Assembly (NCBI RefSeq): GCF_020010925.1
Contig: NZ_JAGJBZ010000002.1
Location: 1,240,001-1,304,000, forward strand
From: Streptomyces griseiscabiei
Lineage (GTDB): Bacteria; Actinomycetota; Actinomycetes; Streptomycetales; Streptomycetaceae
Reading direction: 5' to 3'
DNA: 64,000 nucleotides
Below, piece after piece: positions 42,359 to 52,035 of this stretch (positions are counted from its first letter, which is position 1; each line of letters starts with the position of its first letter). The notes below the pieces were generated by a model. That model did not search any database and had not been told where the DNA came from. It saw only the letters and a program-made list of their open reading frames with translations. The translations under genes and the position numbers were made by a program.

Positions 42359-43801
42359 ATGAGAATGCGAGAACTGCTGTGTACGGGCGCCGTCGCGATG
42401 ACGGTGCTCGGCAGCTGTCTGACCACCGCGCAGGCGGCGGACAACGGTTCGGATGATCTGCGGGTGGAGTCGTACGTGCTCCCGGTCGGAGCCGCGAAGC
42501 CGTCGCTCCAGGACCTGCAGAGCGGGCGGGGAATGGAGCGGCTGCGGCAGCTGGCAGGTCAGTTTGAGCCTGGGGTGGGTCTGGCAGCGGAGACGGTGGG
42601 GCCGGCGGCCTCGTACGCGCCGCTGTCCCGCAGGGCATCCGGAGCCCCGGAGCCTGTGGAGCAGACGCTGGAGGGGCCGTCGGTGGGACCGATGGCGACC
42701 ACTGCCCCGGAACCTGCGCGGACGATGACGTTCGAGGAGTGCAAGAAGGGACTGGGCAGCAGCAAGGCGTTCTATGTGAAGTCCCGGTTCGCGGTGTGCA
42801 ACGGGGCGTCGTTCCTGCAGACCTGGGTGCGCAACAACCAGCCGGTCGGCGAGAGCATGTTCAACGTCCGGGTGGTCGGCACGATCGCCAAGAACAGCCG
42901 CACGATCAACTTCCAGTACTACTTCACCGACTTCGTCACGACCGGCACGACCGGCGCGGCCGCGATGCCGATCACGACGAAGGGCAACATCCCAAAGAGC
43001 TGGCCGGCCGGAGCACGCTACACCCGGGGCGGCAACAAGCCGGGCACACAGACGTTCACCCAGCTCAAAGCGCTGCGCACGTTCAGCGAGACGGTGAACG
43101 CCAAGCCGGGGCAGGGCCAGAAGGGAACGGGCCTGAAGGGCAAGACGGACCTGCTCTTCGCGGTGTACGAGCCGGCCATCAGCTACACCCCGCCCGCGGG
43201 GTGGACGCTGAGCGGGAGCCGGGGCGGCAAGCTGTTCATGCTCGCACCGCGCTGGGAGACTGCGCCGTACCTGGCCAACTCCACCGGCGGCGGCAAGCCG
43301 GACAAGAAGGGCGCGGCCACCTTCAGCTACGTGCCGACGCTCACCCTGAGCGCCAAGGCGGGAGCCGACGAGCGCGCCGAGGCCCAGCACATCAGGCAGG
43401 CGTTCCTGGTCCCGCAGGACACCAAGCCGTACATGTCGGCGAAGAAGGTGCCCGGTCAGACGGCCAAGGATCCGTTGCACCGGACGGTGAGCGAGGCTCG
43501 CAACGACAAGAACCGCGGAGAAGCGGTCAAGCAGTGCAAGCGCTACTGGGGAGCCAACTACACCGCCGGCGGGACGAAGGAGTGCGACGAGTACCCCTTC
43601 GCGAGCACCTATGAGGGTGCCGCGGAGAACTACTACGACGAGGAAGCGAAGAAGTTCAACTTCTCCGCGAAGCCGATCGCGAAGGACGACAACCGGGCAG
43701 GCGGGCTCATTCTGAAGAGCTTCTACGCCAAGAACCGCATCCTCGACGGCCTCGACGGCAAGGACGATCTCGACGGCTTCATCGTGAAGATCGTCAGCTG
43801 A
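42359..43801 (+). CDS. Secreted protein with NucA/NucB-type DNase domain
   Basis: A 480-residue protein with a signal peptide (cleavage likely after residue 26, TTAQA/ADN). A long linker and a central beta-rich domain (about 120-330) are unassigned. The C terminus contains CKRYWGANYT and KECDEYPFASTYEGA (C409, D410, E411), the core motif of the NucA/NucB DNase family. Secreted enzymes of this type degrade extracellular DNA, and in Streptomyces they could act in programmed death or as exported toxins. The gene is monocistronic, 175 bp after the IS5-type element. A hairpin follows. Confidence 0.82.
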   Translation: MRMRELLCTGAVAMTVLGSCLTTAQAADNGSDDLRVESYVLPVGAAKPSLQDLQSGRGMERLRQLAGQFEPGVGLAAETVGPAASYAPLSRRASGAPEPVEQTLEGPSVGPMATTAPEPARTMTFEECKKGLGSSKAFYVKSRFAVCNGASFLQTWVRNNQPVGESMFNVRVVGTIAKNSRTINFQYYFTDFVTTGTTGAAAMPITTKGNIPKSWPAGARYTRGGNKPGTQTFTQLKALRTFSETVNAKPGQGQKGTGLKGKTDLLFAVYEPAISYTPPAGWTLSGSRGGKLFMLAPRWETAPYLANSTGGGKPDKKGAATFSYVPTLTLSAKAGADERAEAQHIRQAFLVPQDTKPYMSAKKVPGQTAKDPLHRTVSEARNDKNRGEAVKQCKRYWGANYTAGGTKECDEYPFASTYEGAAENYYDEEAKKFNFSAKPIAKDDNRAGGLILKSFYAKNRILDGLDGKDDLDGFIVKIVS

Positions 43802-43820
43802 TCCAGTTCAGAATGCGGCG

Positions 43821-43849
43821 GCAGCGGACCACTGACAGGGGCCCGCTGT
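43821..43849. terminator. Probable terminator between convergent genes
   Basis: GCAGCGG (43821-43827) pairs with CCGCTGT (43843-43849), with one G-U pair, over a 15-base loop between the DNase gene and the leftward gene ending at 43860. Confidence 0.4.
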
Positions 43850-43859
43850 CGCCGTCTGT

Positions 43860-44327
43860 TCACGATCGGGCCGGCCAGAACTGCACGAGGTAGCGCTCGA
43901 CACCATGTCCGGTGCCCTCGCCCTCCGACAGAGCCGCAGCGGCGGCGCGGCCCGCACAGCTGACACGCACCCGCCACGATCCGCCGACATCAGCCAGCGT
44001 GATCAGGGCATCAGACCGGCCGGTGTGCATGGACCACACGGCCACCTCACCACTGGTGGAGGCGAAGTCGGCTTCGGCCTGCTCGTCCCAGCCGGCCGGA
44101 TCCGGCGCTGCCGGAGGTCCGTCCCACACTTCGACCGCGACAGCGGCGGTGTGAGTGTGACCGCCACTGGTGATGTCCAGCCGCCCGGGATGAGTACTGA
44201 GAAAAGCATCGAAGTCGAAGTCGTCCGGGAACGGGACGGGCAGGTCGGCGTCATCGCTTTCCTGCAGCCCGAAGGCGTGAAACCCCACATAGGCATCCAC
44301 ATGCTGCTTCCGGACAAGCTCAGCCAC
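43860..44327 (-). CDS. Hypothetical protein
   Basis: A 155-residue acidic protein (MAELVRKQHVDAYVGFHAFG...), with a GTG start preceded by GAGGGGG. It contains SGGHTHTAAVAVEVWDGPPA and a C-terminal EGTGHGVERYLVQFWPARS typical of small actinobacterial cytosolic proteins of unknown function. It lies tail to tail with the DNase gene. No specific immunity role can be claimed from sequence. Confidence 0.6.
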   Translation of the reverse strand: MAELVRKQHVDAYVGFHAFGLQESDDADLPVPFPDDFDFDAFLSTHPGRLDITSGGHTHTAAVAVEVWDGPPAAPDPAGWDEQAEADFASTSGEVAVWSMHTGRSDALITLADVGGSWRVRVSCAGRAAAAALSEGEGTGHGVERYLVQFWPARS

Positions 44328-44443
44328 GAGCCCCCCTCACCTCAGACAACACGTCACCTTCGAAACTCTAGCCCCATCGTCGACTTCGCTGCGGTCTCCA
44401 GAGGTCATGTCATGGTCTACGGAGGTGGTGTCTGCGGCGCCGG

Positions 44444-45088
44444 TCAGGAGGCGCCCAGCGGCAGGACGGCGACGGGGTCCCAGTCCATCTCCCACCGGAC
44501 GCCTCCGTCCGCTCGTGGGTGTGCGGTCCAGCGCACGTCGAGCAGGTGCAGGCGCGACACGGTCAGCAGGGCGTGACTGGGGCTGATCCGGCGCAGTGTG
44601 CTCTGGAGCGGGTCGGAGTCGGCACTGCCGTAGGCGTAGCCCACAGAAGCATGCGCGCGAGCACCCTCATGGGCGATTGCTGAGGTCGCGCGCGCCTCCC
44701 ACAGCGCACGACGCGCCAGGTTGCGCAGGGCCACGAGGCTCTGGTCGGGGTGGGTGTCGAGGACGACTCCGGCACGGTTGGCCAGTGGGCTGCCGCACAG
44801 AACGGTGAACGGCTCGATATGTTTCAGCGCATCCTTGAGAGCGGTGATCAGGCGCGTACGCTCGGCGGCGCTGATGTCGCTGCTGGGGGCGGAGGCGTCC
44901 ATCTCAACAGTGATGTGTACGAGATCGTCGGGCACGCACCAGACGGGATAGCCGCCCAGGGCCTCGCGGCAGGCCGCGACGAGGTCGTGGAATGCTGTAT
45001 CAGCTCCCTCCGGCCGGACGTATAGATGGAAAGCTCCTGCTCCGGATTCCCATTCCTGACCTCTGAAGGCCGGCGTGAACGCTTTCAT
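44444..45088 (-). CDS. 2H phosphoesterase (2'-5' RNA ligase-like)
   Basis: A 214-residue protein with the two HxT/S motifs of the 2H phosphoesterase superfamily: H58-I-T60 in DLVHITVEM and H146-A-S148 in RAHASVGYAYG, 88 residues apart. LigT-like enzymes of this fold open cyclic phosphates or join 2'-5' bonds in RNA. AGGGAAAGGG precedes the ATG. It lies 89 bp downstream of the sigma-factor operon on the same strand and may belong to it. Confidence 0.8.
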   Translation of the reverse strand: MKAFTPAFRGQEWESGAGAFHLYVRPEGADTAFHDLVAACREALGGYPVWCVPDDLVHITVEMDASAPSSDISAAERTRLITALKDALKHIEPFTVLCGSPLANRAGVVLDTHPDQSLVALRNLARRALWEARATSAIAHEGARAHASVGYAYGSADSDPLQSTLRRISPSHALLTVSRLHLLDVRWTAHPRADGGVRWEMDWDPVAVLPLGAS

Positions 45089-45177
45089 GAACCCTTTCCC
45101 TTTCTTTGTCCAGTGCGGTCGAGGTGAATCTCCCGGACGCGGTCAAGGTGCAGTTGACCCGCCGACAAGCCGGTTTC

Positions 45178-47013
45178 TTAGGCGTCCAAGGCGTACACCT
45201 GCAGTGGATCTGCACGGTTCAGTTCCCCCAGATCGGATCGGTCCGAAGAAGGCGAGGGCGTCGTGGCTCTGGGCTGAGTTGCCTCTTCGGAGTCGCCTGG
45301 TGGGATGGCGACGGCCGTGGGAACGGCGAGCCGTGGCTCTTCCGACTCACCTGAACCGCCGTGCGGGTCGGCGAAGAAGTAGAGCCGCTGAGTCTTATCG
45401 CAGACCACGTGAAGATGGCTGGGGCGAGGAAGATCGAATCCTGTGGCCAACCCCTCGATGCTCACGAGCATAGAGTTGGCGAGTTGCTCCGCGTGCCTGA
45501 TGTCGACGCCGTCACACATTGCCGTGGCCAGGATGAGTGCCCTGTCCGCCGCCGGGTGCTCCCGCGCCCTCTCATGCAGTTTATGCCCCCGAGCGCGTCG
45601 AGCAACAAAGCCTCCGTCTTCCGTGCAGGGCAGGGATTCCATGCTGCTGTGCAGGTATTCCTGGAAGGTGCGGTGTGTGAAGCCTGGGATATTCCCGGGA
45701 CTTGAAACCGAATGCTGCGAACACACTGCCATGCGTGTCTCTGTGGGGAGGCAGGGCAGATCGTCCAAAAGACGTGCCATGTAAGAACCATGCCCGACTC
45801 CCGCAGGGAGTTGAGCGGGCTCTTGTGTCCTGAAAGTTTGTCGCACGGTCTCAAAGAGACGCGGAAGTGAGGTCGATGACGACTGCTGGTCTGTCCCAAG
45901 TGCCTCGATCAGAGCGGCGGTGAAGGGCGGCTCGTTGGAGCAGTGTGAGCAACGCCGCTGGCTCACAGGGCGACCCCATGGCGTGCTCGCTTCACAGCAC
46001 GAGCGGGGCCAGAGCACGATGGGGAACAGGAACAGCTGCGCCTCATCGTCGTCAGGCAGGCCCGAGGCCCACCGCCTCGTGTGCGAACCCGGCCGCCCGC
46101 GAAGGCTGATATCGCCTAGGCCATCACTAGTCAGCGAACGCCAGCGAGAAGGCCAACGCTCAGCAAACAACTCCCCAGAACCGTAAGCTTCTTGACCGTC
46201 GTCAGTATCGAGCAGCCTGCGGACAGTGAGTGTCTGGTGCTCGGCCCCAACTGGCTGTTCCAGCAGAGCAGGCGGCGCAGGGGGGCGAGGAGCAAAGCAC
46301 TGCTCCAGCAACACCTGCATGGTGGGGTAGAACTCGGTATCCTGCGGCTCCCACGGCACGGTGTCCGCCATCAGTACCAAGCCAACGAGGTCATTGTCGT
46401 CAACGACAGTGGCCAGTTCTCCTGTCGGCTGTGGGAAGCCGGCGGCATGCTCTCCAGGACCACTACGCAGACGGCTGATCAGGCGCTGGGCATCGCCATG
46501 CCCCCACTTGGCTGCTGCGGTCAGAAGAACGATCACACGGCCCTTTCCGCTCCCCGCGGGACGAAGGACCGTACGGGTTTCGTCGCTCTCCATCTGAGCA
46601 GGCATCCGGGCAGCACCCGCACGGCTCTTGCCGCTCCCACCCAGACCTCTGAGGACGATCTTGGGACGAAGCGTGGACAGCAGGCGGGTCAGTGCGGCCC
46701 GGAATGCAGCGCCGGGGTGCTGCTGATCGCAGGCAACCGCGAACCAAGCCTCGGCACTGTCGAGTTCATTGCGGCGCAGCGCGTTGGTACCCAGCAGATA
46801 GGCGGCGTTGGCATCCTGCCGTGCCTCTCTCACGTCATGCTGGATGTCCTCGGCACCACTGTTTCGCGCTGGCCAATCGCCCGTGGGTCGGTCCCAGAAA
46901 TCGGCTGGCCCCGCCAGCAGCGCGAGCAGCCCGTCGTACCCTCCAGACTCGTTCACACCGTTCGCCCCTTCCTGCCCGTCTATCCTCCAACCCTGCATTG
47001 CGTTGTCCGTCAC
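45178..47013 (-). CDS. STAND/NACHT-like protein, degenerate, in sigma-factor operon
   Basis: A 611-residue protein. The N-terminal part has helical repeats (AYLLGTNALRRNELDSAEAWFAVA). A possible P-loop GLGGSGKS (about residues 123-130) follows. The C-terminal half has PGFTHRTFQEYLHSSMESL, close to the FxHxxFQEYLAA signature of NACHT/STAND ATPases, but no Walker B or sensor motifs are obvious between them, so the NTPase may be reduced. The tail is Pro/Ser-rich. The GTG start overlaps the sigma-factor stop (GTGA). Co-translation suggests it controls, or is controlled by, the sigma factor. Confidence 0.6.
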   Translation of the reverse strand: MTDNAMQGWRIDGQEGANGVNESGGYDGLLALLAGPADFWDRPTGDWPARNSGAEDIQHDVREARQDANAAYLLGTNALRRNELDSAEAWFAVACDQQHPGAAFRAALTRLLSTLRPKIVLRGLGGSGKSRAGAARMPAQMESDETRTVLRPAGSGKGRVIVLLTAAAKWGHGDAQRLISRLRSGPGEHAAGFPQPTGELATVVDDNDLVGLVLMADTVPWEPQDTEFYPTMQVLLEQCFAPRPPAPPALLEQPVGAEHQTLTVRRLLDTDDGQEAYGSGELFAERWPSRWRSLTSDGLGDISLRGRPGSHTRRWASGLPDDDEAQLFLFPIVLWPRSCCEASTPWGRPVSQRRCSHCSNEPPFTAALIEALGTDQQSSSTSLPRLFETVRQTFRTQEPAQLPAGVGHGSYMARLLDDLPCLPTETRMAVCSQHSVSSPGNIPGFTHRTFQEYLHSSMESLPCTEDGGFVARRARGHKLHERAREHPAADRALILATAMCDGVDIRHAEQLANSMLVSIEGLATGFDLPRPSHLHVVCDKTQRLYFFADPHGGSGESEEPRLAVPTAVAIPPGDSEEATQPRATTPSPSSDRSDLGELNRADPLQVYALDA

Positions 47014-47654
47014 TGCTCACCACCCAAGGTCCGCCGAGGCTTCAGGTGCCTGGGCCGGATGTACTGCTTCAGTCGGTCCTGTACGGAGTCAACCCCGTGC
47101 GTGCGGCCCTGTTGAACCGCGTTCGTCGTTCTGCCGGTCTCCGCTGCAATCGTGGCGTCGTCCTGTCCGATGCTCTGTCGACGCAGCACCTCGCGCTCCC
47201 GCTGTCTGGAGAGGCGGTCGATGGCCTCATCCAGGAGGTCCCAAAGGTCCGAGTCCTCCTGGAACCGGCCGGAACCATCTTCCCGCTCGCTCTCGGGAGT
47301 CGGCACGGAGTGACATGCTTCGGGATAGTCTCCAACGAGAATTTCTTTGGATTTCTTCTTCTGGTGTTCAACGGCCAGCCGTCTGGCTGTCTTTTTGAAA
47401 TATGCAGAAGGCTGCCGTGAGGGGTCGACTAGGCCGCTGCGCAGGGCCTCGGAAATGGCAGCACCAGCGATCTCATTGCGCTCGTCTTCGCTGATGTGGA
47501 AAGGGAGCGCTTTGAGTGACTCGGCGACCTTCTGTTTGCACGCCTCGTACCGGGCGCGCCCATCGCGGGGGTCCAGGAATCCGAGGGCTTGCGCGATCGC
47601 GGTCGCCGTGCTCCCGGGGGCCGCCTCCTGGACCCCGTGCGCGGCTTCGCTCAC
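47010..47654 (-). CDS. RNA polymerase sigma factor, ECF-like
   Basis: A 214-residue protein. Residues 35-85 resemble a diverged sigma region 2 (AGAAISEALRSGLVDPSRQP...YFKKTARRLAVEHQKKKS). Residues 140-195 are a region 4 helix-turn-helix (AIDRLSRQREREVLRRQSIG...TIAAETGRTTNAVQQGRTHG). The GTG at 47654 is used since it overlaps the upstream stop as GTGA; a GTG one codon earlier is possible. No standard anti-sigma factor follows; the position is taken by the STAND-like gene. Confidence 0.75.
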   Translation of the reverse strand: MSEAAHGVQEAAPGSTATAIAQALGFLDPRDGRARYEACKQKVAESLKALPFHISEDERNEIAGAAISEALRSGLVDPSRQPSAYFKKTARRLAVEHQKKKSKEILVGDYPEACHSVPTPESEREDGSGRFQEDSDLWDLLDEAIDRLSRQREREVLRRQSIGQDDATIAAETGRTTNAVQQGRTHGVDSVQDRLKQYIRPRHLKPRRTLGGEQ

Positions 47655-47965
47655 CACAGGGCGTACCCCTCCGTCCCGCTGCCTTCAGCGGGCGGAGCCG
47701 CTATCCACCAGACCGTCACCTTGCTGCCGTCCGGCCCCTCGTATTGTGCGATAGCCCCCGGCGGCAGAGTCCGAAGCAGTTCGGCCGCCACTCCCGCGAC
47801 CGGGGGTGTCGACAAGACCGAGGGAGCCGACTCGGATGGTTCCGGGGGTGGAGGCTGGCGACGCAGACGCGTCCGAAGCCGCGCGACGCCGGGGAGGTTC
47901 CAGAGGTTGTACGCGACGGGGATCAGATTGACCGCGTCGGTCACGTACTCGGACAAGAACGTCAT
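47651..47965 (-). CDS. Small hypothetical protein, first gene of sigma-factor operon
   Basis: A 104-residue protein with a hydrophobic N-terminal helix (YVTDAVNLIPVAYNLWNLPGV), a Pro-rich linker and a C-terminal part (LLRTLPPGAIAQYEGPDGSK, VTVWWIAAPP). ATG at 47965 follows GAGG. Its stop overlaps the sigma-factor GTG, so the three genes form one coupled operon. The membrane-proximal helix could place it as a sensor or anti-sigma component, but this is a guess. Confidence 0.6.
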   Translation of the reverse strand: MTFLSEYVTDAVNLIPVAYNLWNLPGVARLRTRLRRQPPPPEPSESAPSVLSTPPVAGVAAELLRTLPPGAIAQYEGPDGSKVTVWWIAAPPAEGSGTEGYALW

Positions 47966-48304
47966 CTCGGTGGTACCTCAGCGGATGGTAGGCGGATGCG
48001 TGAGTGGCCTTCACCCCTTATAGGGACGGCAGGGACTGCTTCTTACGCGATCCGGGATTTTTCTTCGAGGGGTGAGACGGGTGCGATCTGTGGGGATCCA
48101 TGGCCCCGACCGCACGACCTGCTCCCGCAGCACAAGGCTGACGGCCGGGCGCCGCTTCCGTGACACCGGCCAGCCGCCGCCAGGCCGCCCGCAAACCCCT
48201 CGCCACCCTCCGCTCGGGCATCACCGATCCGGCCCAGGCGATCTTGTTCGCTGTGGGGTGGCGTTCAGCTACCCGCCCTCGCCTGGGTCCTGGCCGCCCT
48301 ACAT

Positions 48305-48554
48305 CTACCGGGCGCCGCACGGTAGGTCCGACGGTTCGTCAGGGTCGACGAAGTCGATCGCCTCGGTATCCACGCCGCCACCGGGCAGGAGCCGCATGGT
48401 GCGGTGGGTGACGCGCTGGAGCAGGATGCGGCCGACCGTGTCGGTGATGAGTACGGACACACCGGTCCACAGGGCGGGCCAGGGAGGCCCCGTACGCGGC
48501 GGGCGACATCGCGGTGCCGTGTGGCGCGGGGTCGCTGGACGGTGGAGAGGTCAT
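48305..48554 (-). pseudogene. Truncated, frameshifted NUDIX gene
   Basis: From an ATG at 48554 one frame reads MTSPPSSDPAPHGTAMSPAA and on to GASLA. Coding then continues in another frame as WTGVSVLITDTVGRILLQRV...MRLLPGGGVDTEAIDF and a TAG at 48305. The start of a Nudix box (GGGVDTE) is present but the catalytic REUxEE part is missing. The stretches 47966-48304 and 48555-48783 hold nothing else I can support. Confidence 0.5.
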
Positions 48555-48783
48555 TCGGGCTCCGATTCATCAGAGGCATGCTGGACTTGGCGGTCGACCG
48601 GGCGGCGGCGCAGGGAAGTGCCGGACGGTGGCGAAAGTCAGTCGCGGGGGTGGGGAAGGGCGTTTGCTGGTTCCGGGTGGGGATGAGCCGGGTGTGGTGT
48701 TTGTCCAGTGGGGTGGTCTTGGCGAAGTCCGTCGCTGGTGCGGGTTGCGGGCCGGACGGCGACGTGGGCGGCTGTCTGCCACG

Positions 48784-49956
48784 TCATTCCGCGACGGTTT
48801 CCGCCGTATCGGCGAAGGGGGTGAAGTGTGCTGGCGGGTGGTCGATGTTCAGGTCGGGCCGCCAGGCGGTCAGGACTTGAGCGCTGCACTCGAACAGGCC
48901 GGAGGGCAGTGCGTCCAGGGGCCACCAGCGCCAGTCGCTCACGCTCTCGTCCTTCTGGTCGGCGGGGGTTCCCTGCCAAGCGGTGAGGATGGCGGCCACG
49001 GTGATGCGGACGACGTCGCCGACGTGGTCGACGAGCGTGCCGAGCAGTCGTACGTCCTCCGGGCGGCCTGTGAGGCCGGTCTCCTCGGCGAGTTCGCGCA
49101 CGACGGTCTCCCGCAGTGATTCGCCGGGCTCAACGGTGCCGCCCGGCAGCTCAATCGTGCGCCGGCGGTGCCGGCCCAGTAGTACGCCGTCCGGCCCGGA
49201 CAGGATGATGCCGACGCCGAGTGCCGCGTGCGCTACAGGCGGTCGGGTGGTGCGCGGGCGGGACGTGACGCGTACGGGGCGACGGACCTGGAAGAGCCGG
49301 TAGGAGGCGTGGTTGCCCTCTTCCGGGGCGTCGAGGACGGTGATGCTCTCCACTCGGAGCCCGTATTGGACCAGTAGGTCCTCCCACAACTCGGTTGTGA
49401 GGACCCACATCTGGACGGTCAGTTCCGGGCCGTCGGCCAGCCGCAGGGTCTCCGGCCGCGGGACGAGCGCGGTGGAGGGTCCCTCGCCATGGGAGTTGGT
49501 GTGCAGGACGGTGAAGCACAGCCGGCCGCCGGGTTTGAGCGCGGCGCTCAGGGCGGGCAGCAGCCGGTGCGGGTCGATGTAGGGGACGGAGTGGACGGAG
49601 TAGATCACGTCGTACGGGGCGGCGGCGCGCAGGTGCTCGACGGCGTCCGCGAGTACCACGTTCAGACCGGGCAGCTGGTCGTAGCGGGTGCGGGCGCGTT
49701 CGATCTGCGTCGGTGAGGAGTCCACGGCGTCTACGAGCGCGCCATGGTCGCGGGCGAGGTGGGCGGCGTGCCGGGTGAGCCCGCAGCCCAGGTCCAGCAC
49801 CCGTCGGCCGTCAAGGTCGCCGAGGATCGCATCCCCCGGACCGGTGGCGCCGGGGCCCCAGTCGATCCGTTCGACTTCTGGCAGGGGGGTGCCTCGCCGG
49901 AGGTGGTGGTGGCCGTAGGCGGTCCACGCCTCGGTGTTGATCTCCTCGGGCTTCAT
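48784..49956 (-). CDS. Fused SAM methyltransferase / NUDIX hydrolase
   Basis: A 390-residue bifunctional protein. Residues 1-225 are a class I SAM-dependent methyltransferase with motif [17 protein letters not shown] (53-68) and [10 protein letters not shown] (100-109). Residues 240-385 are a NUDIX hydrolase with the full box [20 protein letters not shown] followed by ETG (272-294). Such fusions occur in Streptomyces next to ABC transporters. The ATG at 49956 has GGAGG 8 bases upstream; an earlier in-frame start would add 26 Arg-rich residues. It follows the ABC transporter by 165 bp on the same strand. Substrates are unknown; methylation of a nucleotide-linked small molecule is one possibility. 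Confidence 0.85.
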   Translation of the reverse strand: MKPEEINTEAWTAYGHHHLRRGTPLPEVERIDWGPGATGPGDAILGDLDGRRVLDLGCGLTRHAAHLARDHGALVDAVDSSPTQIERARTRYDQLPGLNVVLADAVEHLRAAAPYDVIYSVHSVPYIDPHRLLPALSAALKPGGRLCFTVLHTNSHGEGPSTALVPRPETLRLADGPELTVQMWVLTTELWEDLLVQYGLRVESITVLDAPEEGNHASYRLFQVRRPVRVTSRPRTTRPPVAHAALGVGIILSGPDGVLLGRHRRRTIELPGGTVEPGESLRETVVRELAEETGLTGRPEDVRLLGTLVDHVGDVVRITVAAILTAWQGTPADQKDESVSDWRWWPLDALPSGLFECSAQVLTAWRPDLNIDHPPAHFTPFADTAETVAE

Positions 49957-50121
49957 CGCGCCGTCCTCCCGGCCGGCGTCGACCAACCGAAGGCCCTGCG
50001 GCTGCCGGGCGTCATGCTCGCGTCGTCTGGTCACTATCAGAGTCCTTAAGGGAAGGGGGAATCCGAGATCGGTACGAAGGCGGGTGCCGCCCCGGCCCTT
50101 GACGAGGCGGCACCCGGTCGG

Positions 50122-52035
50122 TCAGCGGTCTTGTGACAGGGCCAGCAGCCGCGCGAAGGTTCCGCCGCCGCAGGCGAGGTCCTCGTAGGTGCCGTGCTCG
50201 GTGACCCGGCCTTCCTCCATCACCACGATCTCGTCAGCGATCTTCGTGTTCTCCAGTCGGTGCGTCACCACGATCGTGATGCGGTCCGCCGCCATGGCTT
50301 TCAGCGTCTCGAATGCCCGGTGTTCGCCTTCCGGGTCGACCTGAGAGGTCGGCTCGTCCATGATCAGCAGCTCCGGAAGCCGGTGCAGACCCCGGGCGCA
50401 CGCCACCCGCTGCCACTGTCCGCCGGACAGCTCCACCCCGCTGAAGATCTCCCGCGCCAGCAGGGTGTCGAGCTGGTCGGGCAGGTCCTCGACCGCCTCA
50501 CGCAGTCCGACGGCGTCGATCGCCTCCCACACCGGCACATCTCCCCCGGGGCGGGGCTGGCCGAGATTGACGTTCTCCCGCAGCCTGAGCGGCCACTGCG
50601 CGAAGACCTGCGGGACCAGACCGGTCAGCGCCCACACGGTGTCCGGATCCACCTCGGCGAGGTCGGTCCCGTTCCAGGTCACCGTGCCCTCGTCGGCCAG
50701 GAGAATCCCGGCGAGCAGGCGAGTCAGGGTGGTCTTGCCGGAACCGTTGACCCCGACCAGCGCCAGGATCTGCCCGCGCTTGAGCGTCAGCGACACCCCA
50801 TCGAGGGCCGGCTTGTCCTTGCCCGGGTAGCGGTACACCGCCCCCCGCACACAGACCTCGTCGATGGGCGCCCGCACCGTCAACTCCCCGCGGTGAGGGG
50901 CCTTTTCCTGGGCCTCGTCGAGGAAAGTGGTCATGTCGCCGAGGTAGAGGCTGGTGTGGAAGACCGCGGCGGCGCTGCGGACCAGCTGGGTCAGCGCGCC
51001 CAGAGTGGTCCGCACGGCGAAGACCGCCGTCGCGGCGATCGCCACCGCGATCTGGCCGGTGGCCGCCAGCCAGTACAGCGCCACCCAGGTGGCCACCAGG
51101 AACAGCCCGCCGCACGCGGCTGAAGCGAGGTTGATCCGCAGGATCCGGGGAGCCGCGGCCAGCGAGCGCTCGTCCGCCTGCAGCGACAAGGTCCGGTACC
51201 AGTACAGCAGGTAGCCGGACATCGAGTTGGCGCGGACCTCGTCCCCGTATTTCGGGCTCGTCGCCCACCAGCGCATCATCCCCCGGGCGTTGCGATTGGC
51301 GATGTTCGCGTAGTGGATCTCGTAGTCCACGCGCGCGGTGAGCACCGAGCCGACGCCGGCCGGGAGGACGGCCATCAGCAGGAACGGCAGCAGCCGCCAG
51401 TCCAGCACGGCCAGGACCGAGCACGCCGTGACCAGCTGGATCAGCGAGGACATCAGCTGCTGGGCGTCGGCGACCATCACATGGGTGCGGATCACGCCCA
51501 TCTCGGCGGCTTCCTGCCGGTCGTGGAATCCGTCCTCGCTGTAGGCGGCGGCCTCCACCCGGCACACCGAGGAGACCAGTGTCGTGTCGGCCTCGGTGGT
51601 CAGCTTCGGGGTGATGCGCCGGTCACCGTAGGCCGAGACCGCACTCGCGGTGCGGGACAGGGCGGCCATCACCGCAACGAAGATCAGCGCCGGCAGCGCC
51701 TGGTGCAGCCGCTCCTGCACCGTTCCGTCGCCGAGGAGCGAGCGCATGACGTCCGACGTGGCGGTCAGCTGTCCGGCCGCGGCCAGGCCGACCGTCACCT
51801 GGCATGCCACCAGCAGGACGACCGCCGTCCGGTCGACCGCCCATGACATGCCCGCGATCCGTTTCATCACCGACGGGATACGGGCGCACAGGGCCCGGAA
51901 CGAGACCCCGTCCATGGGGTTGACCGAGTACTGACCGGTGTACTTGATCTCCGCGGGTGTCGGCGGCGCAACTGCGGTCCTGGCGGCGTCGGACGGGGGG
52001 CGGGAGCTCTGCGCGGGCACCGTCGGCTGCGTCAT
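50122..52035 (-). CDS. ABC transporter, fused permease and ATPase
   Basis: A 637-residue exporter half-transporter. Residues 50-365 hold about six membrane helices (AVVLLVACQVTVGLAAAG, ALIFVAVMAAL, FLLMAVLPAGVGSVLTA, GLFLVATWVALYWLAATG). The ATPase domain has Walker A GVNGSGKTT (428-436), signature LSGGQ, Walker B LLIMDEPTS and the H-loop VVTHR. It acts as a dimer to export a substrate, often a peptide or lipid. The ATG overlaps the stop of a 40-residue peptide gene (ATGA), and the methyltransferase-NUDIX gene follows. Confidence 0.9.
   Translation of the reverse strand: MTQPTVPAQSSRPPSDAARTAVAPPTPAEIKYTGQYSVNPMDGVSFRALCARIPSVMKRIAGMSWAVDRTAVVLLVACQVTVGLAAAGQLTATSDVMRSLLGDGTVQERLHQALPALIFVAVMAALSRTASAVSAYGDRRITPKLTTEADTTLVSSVCRVEAAAYSEDGFHDRQEAAEMGVIRTHVMVADAQQLMSSLIQLVTACSVLAVLDWRLLPFLLMAVLPAGVGSVLTARVDYEIHYANIANRNARGMMRWWATSPKYGDEVRANSMSGYLLYWYRTLSLQADERSLAAAPRILRINLASAACGGLFLVATWVALYWLAATGQIAVAIAATAVFAVRTTLGALTQLVRSAAAVFHTSLYLGDMTTFLDEAQEKAPHRGELTVRAPIDEVCVRGAVYRYPGKDKPALDGVSLTLKRGQILALVGVNGSGKTTLTRLLAGILLADEGTVTWNGTDLAEVDPDTVWALTGLVPQVFAQWPLRLRENVNLGQPRPGGDVPVWEAIDAVGLREAVEDLPDQLDTLLAREIFSGVELSGGQWQRVACARGLHRLPELLIMDEPTSQVDPEGEHRAFETLKAMAADRITIVVTHRLENTKIADEIVVMEEGRVTEHGTYEDLACGGGTFARLLALSQDR

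Noticed and set aside
41935..42444. Minus-strand frame as the N-terminal part of the gene cut by the IS5-type element
   Set aside because: The frame is antisense to the DNase signal peptide region and has no coding signature, although it stays open if the element is removed.
43860..44327. Immunity protein for the NucA/NucB-type DNase
   Set aside because: The DNase has a signal peptide, the gene is convergent, and nothing in the 155-residue protein shows an immunity fold.
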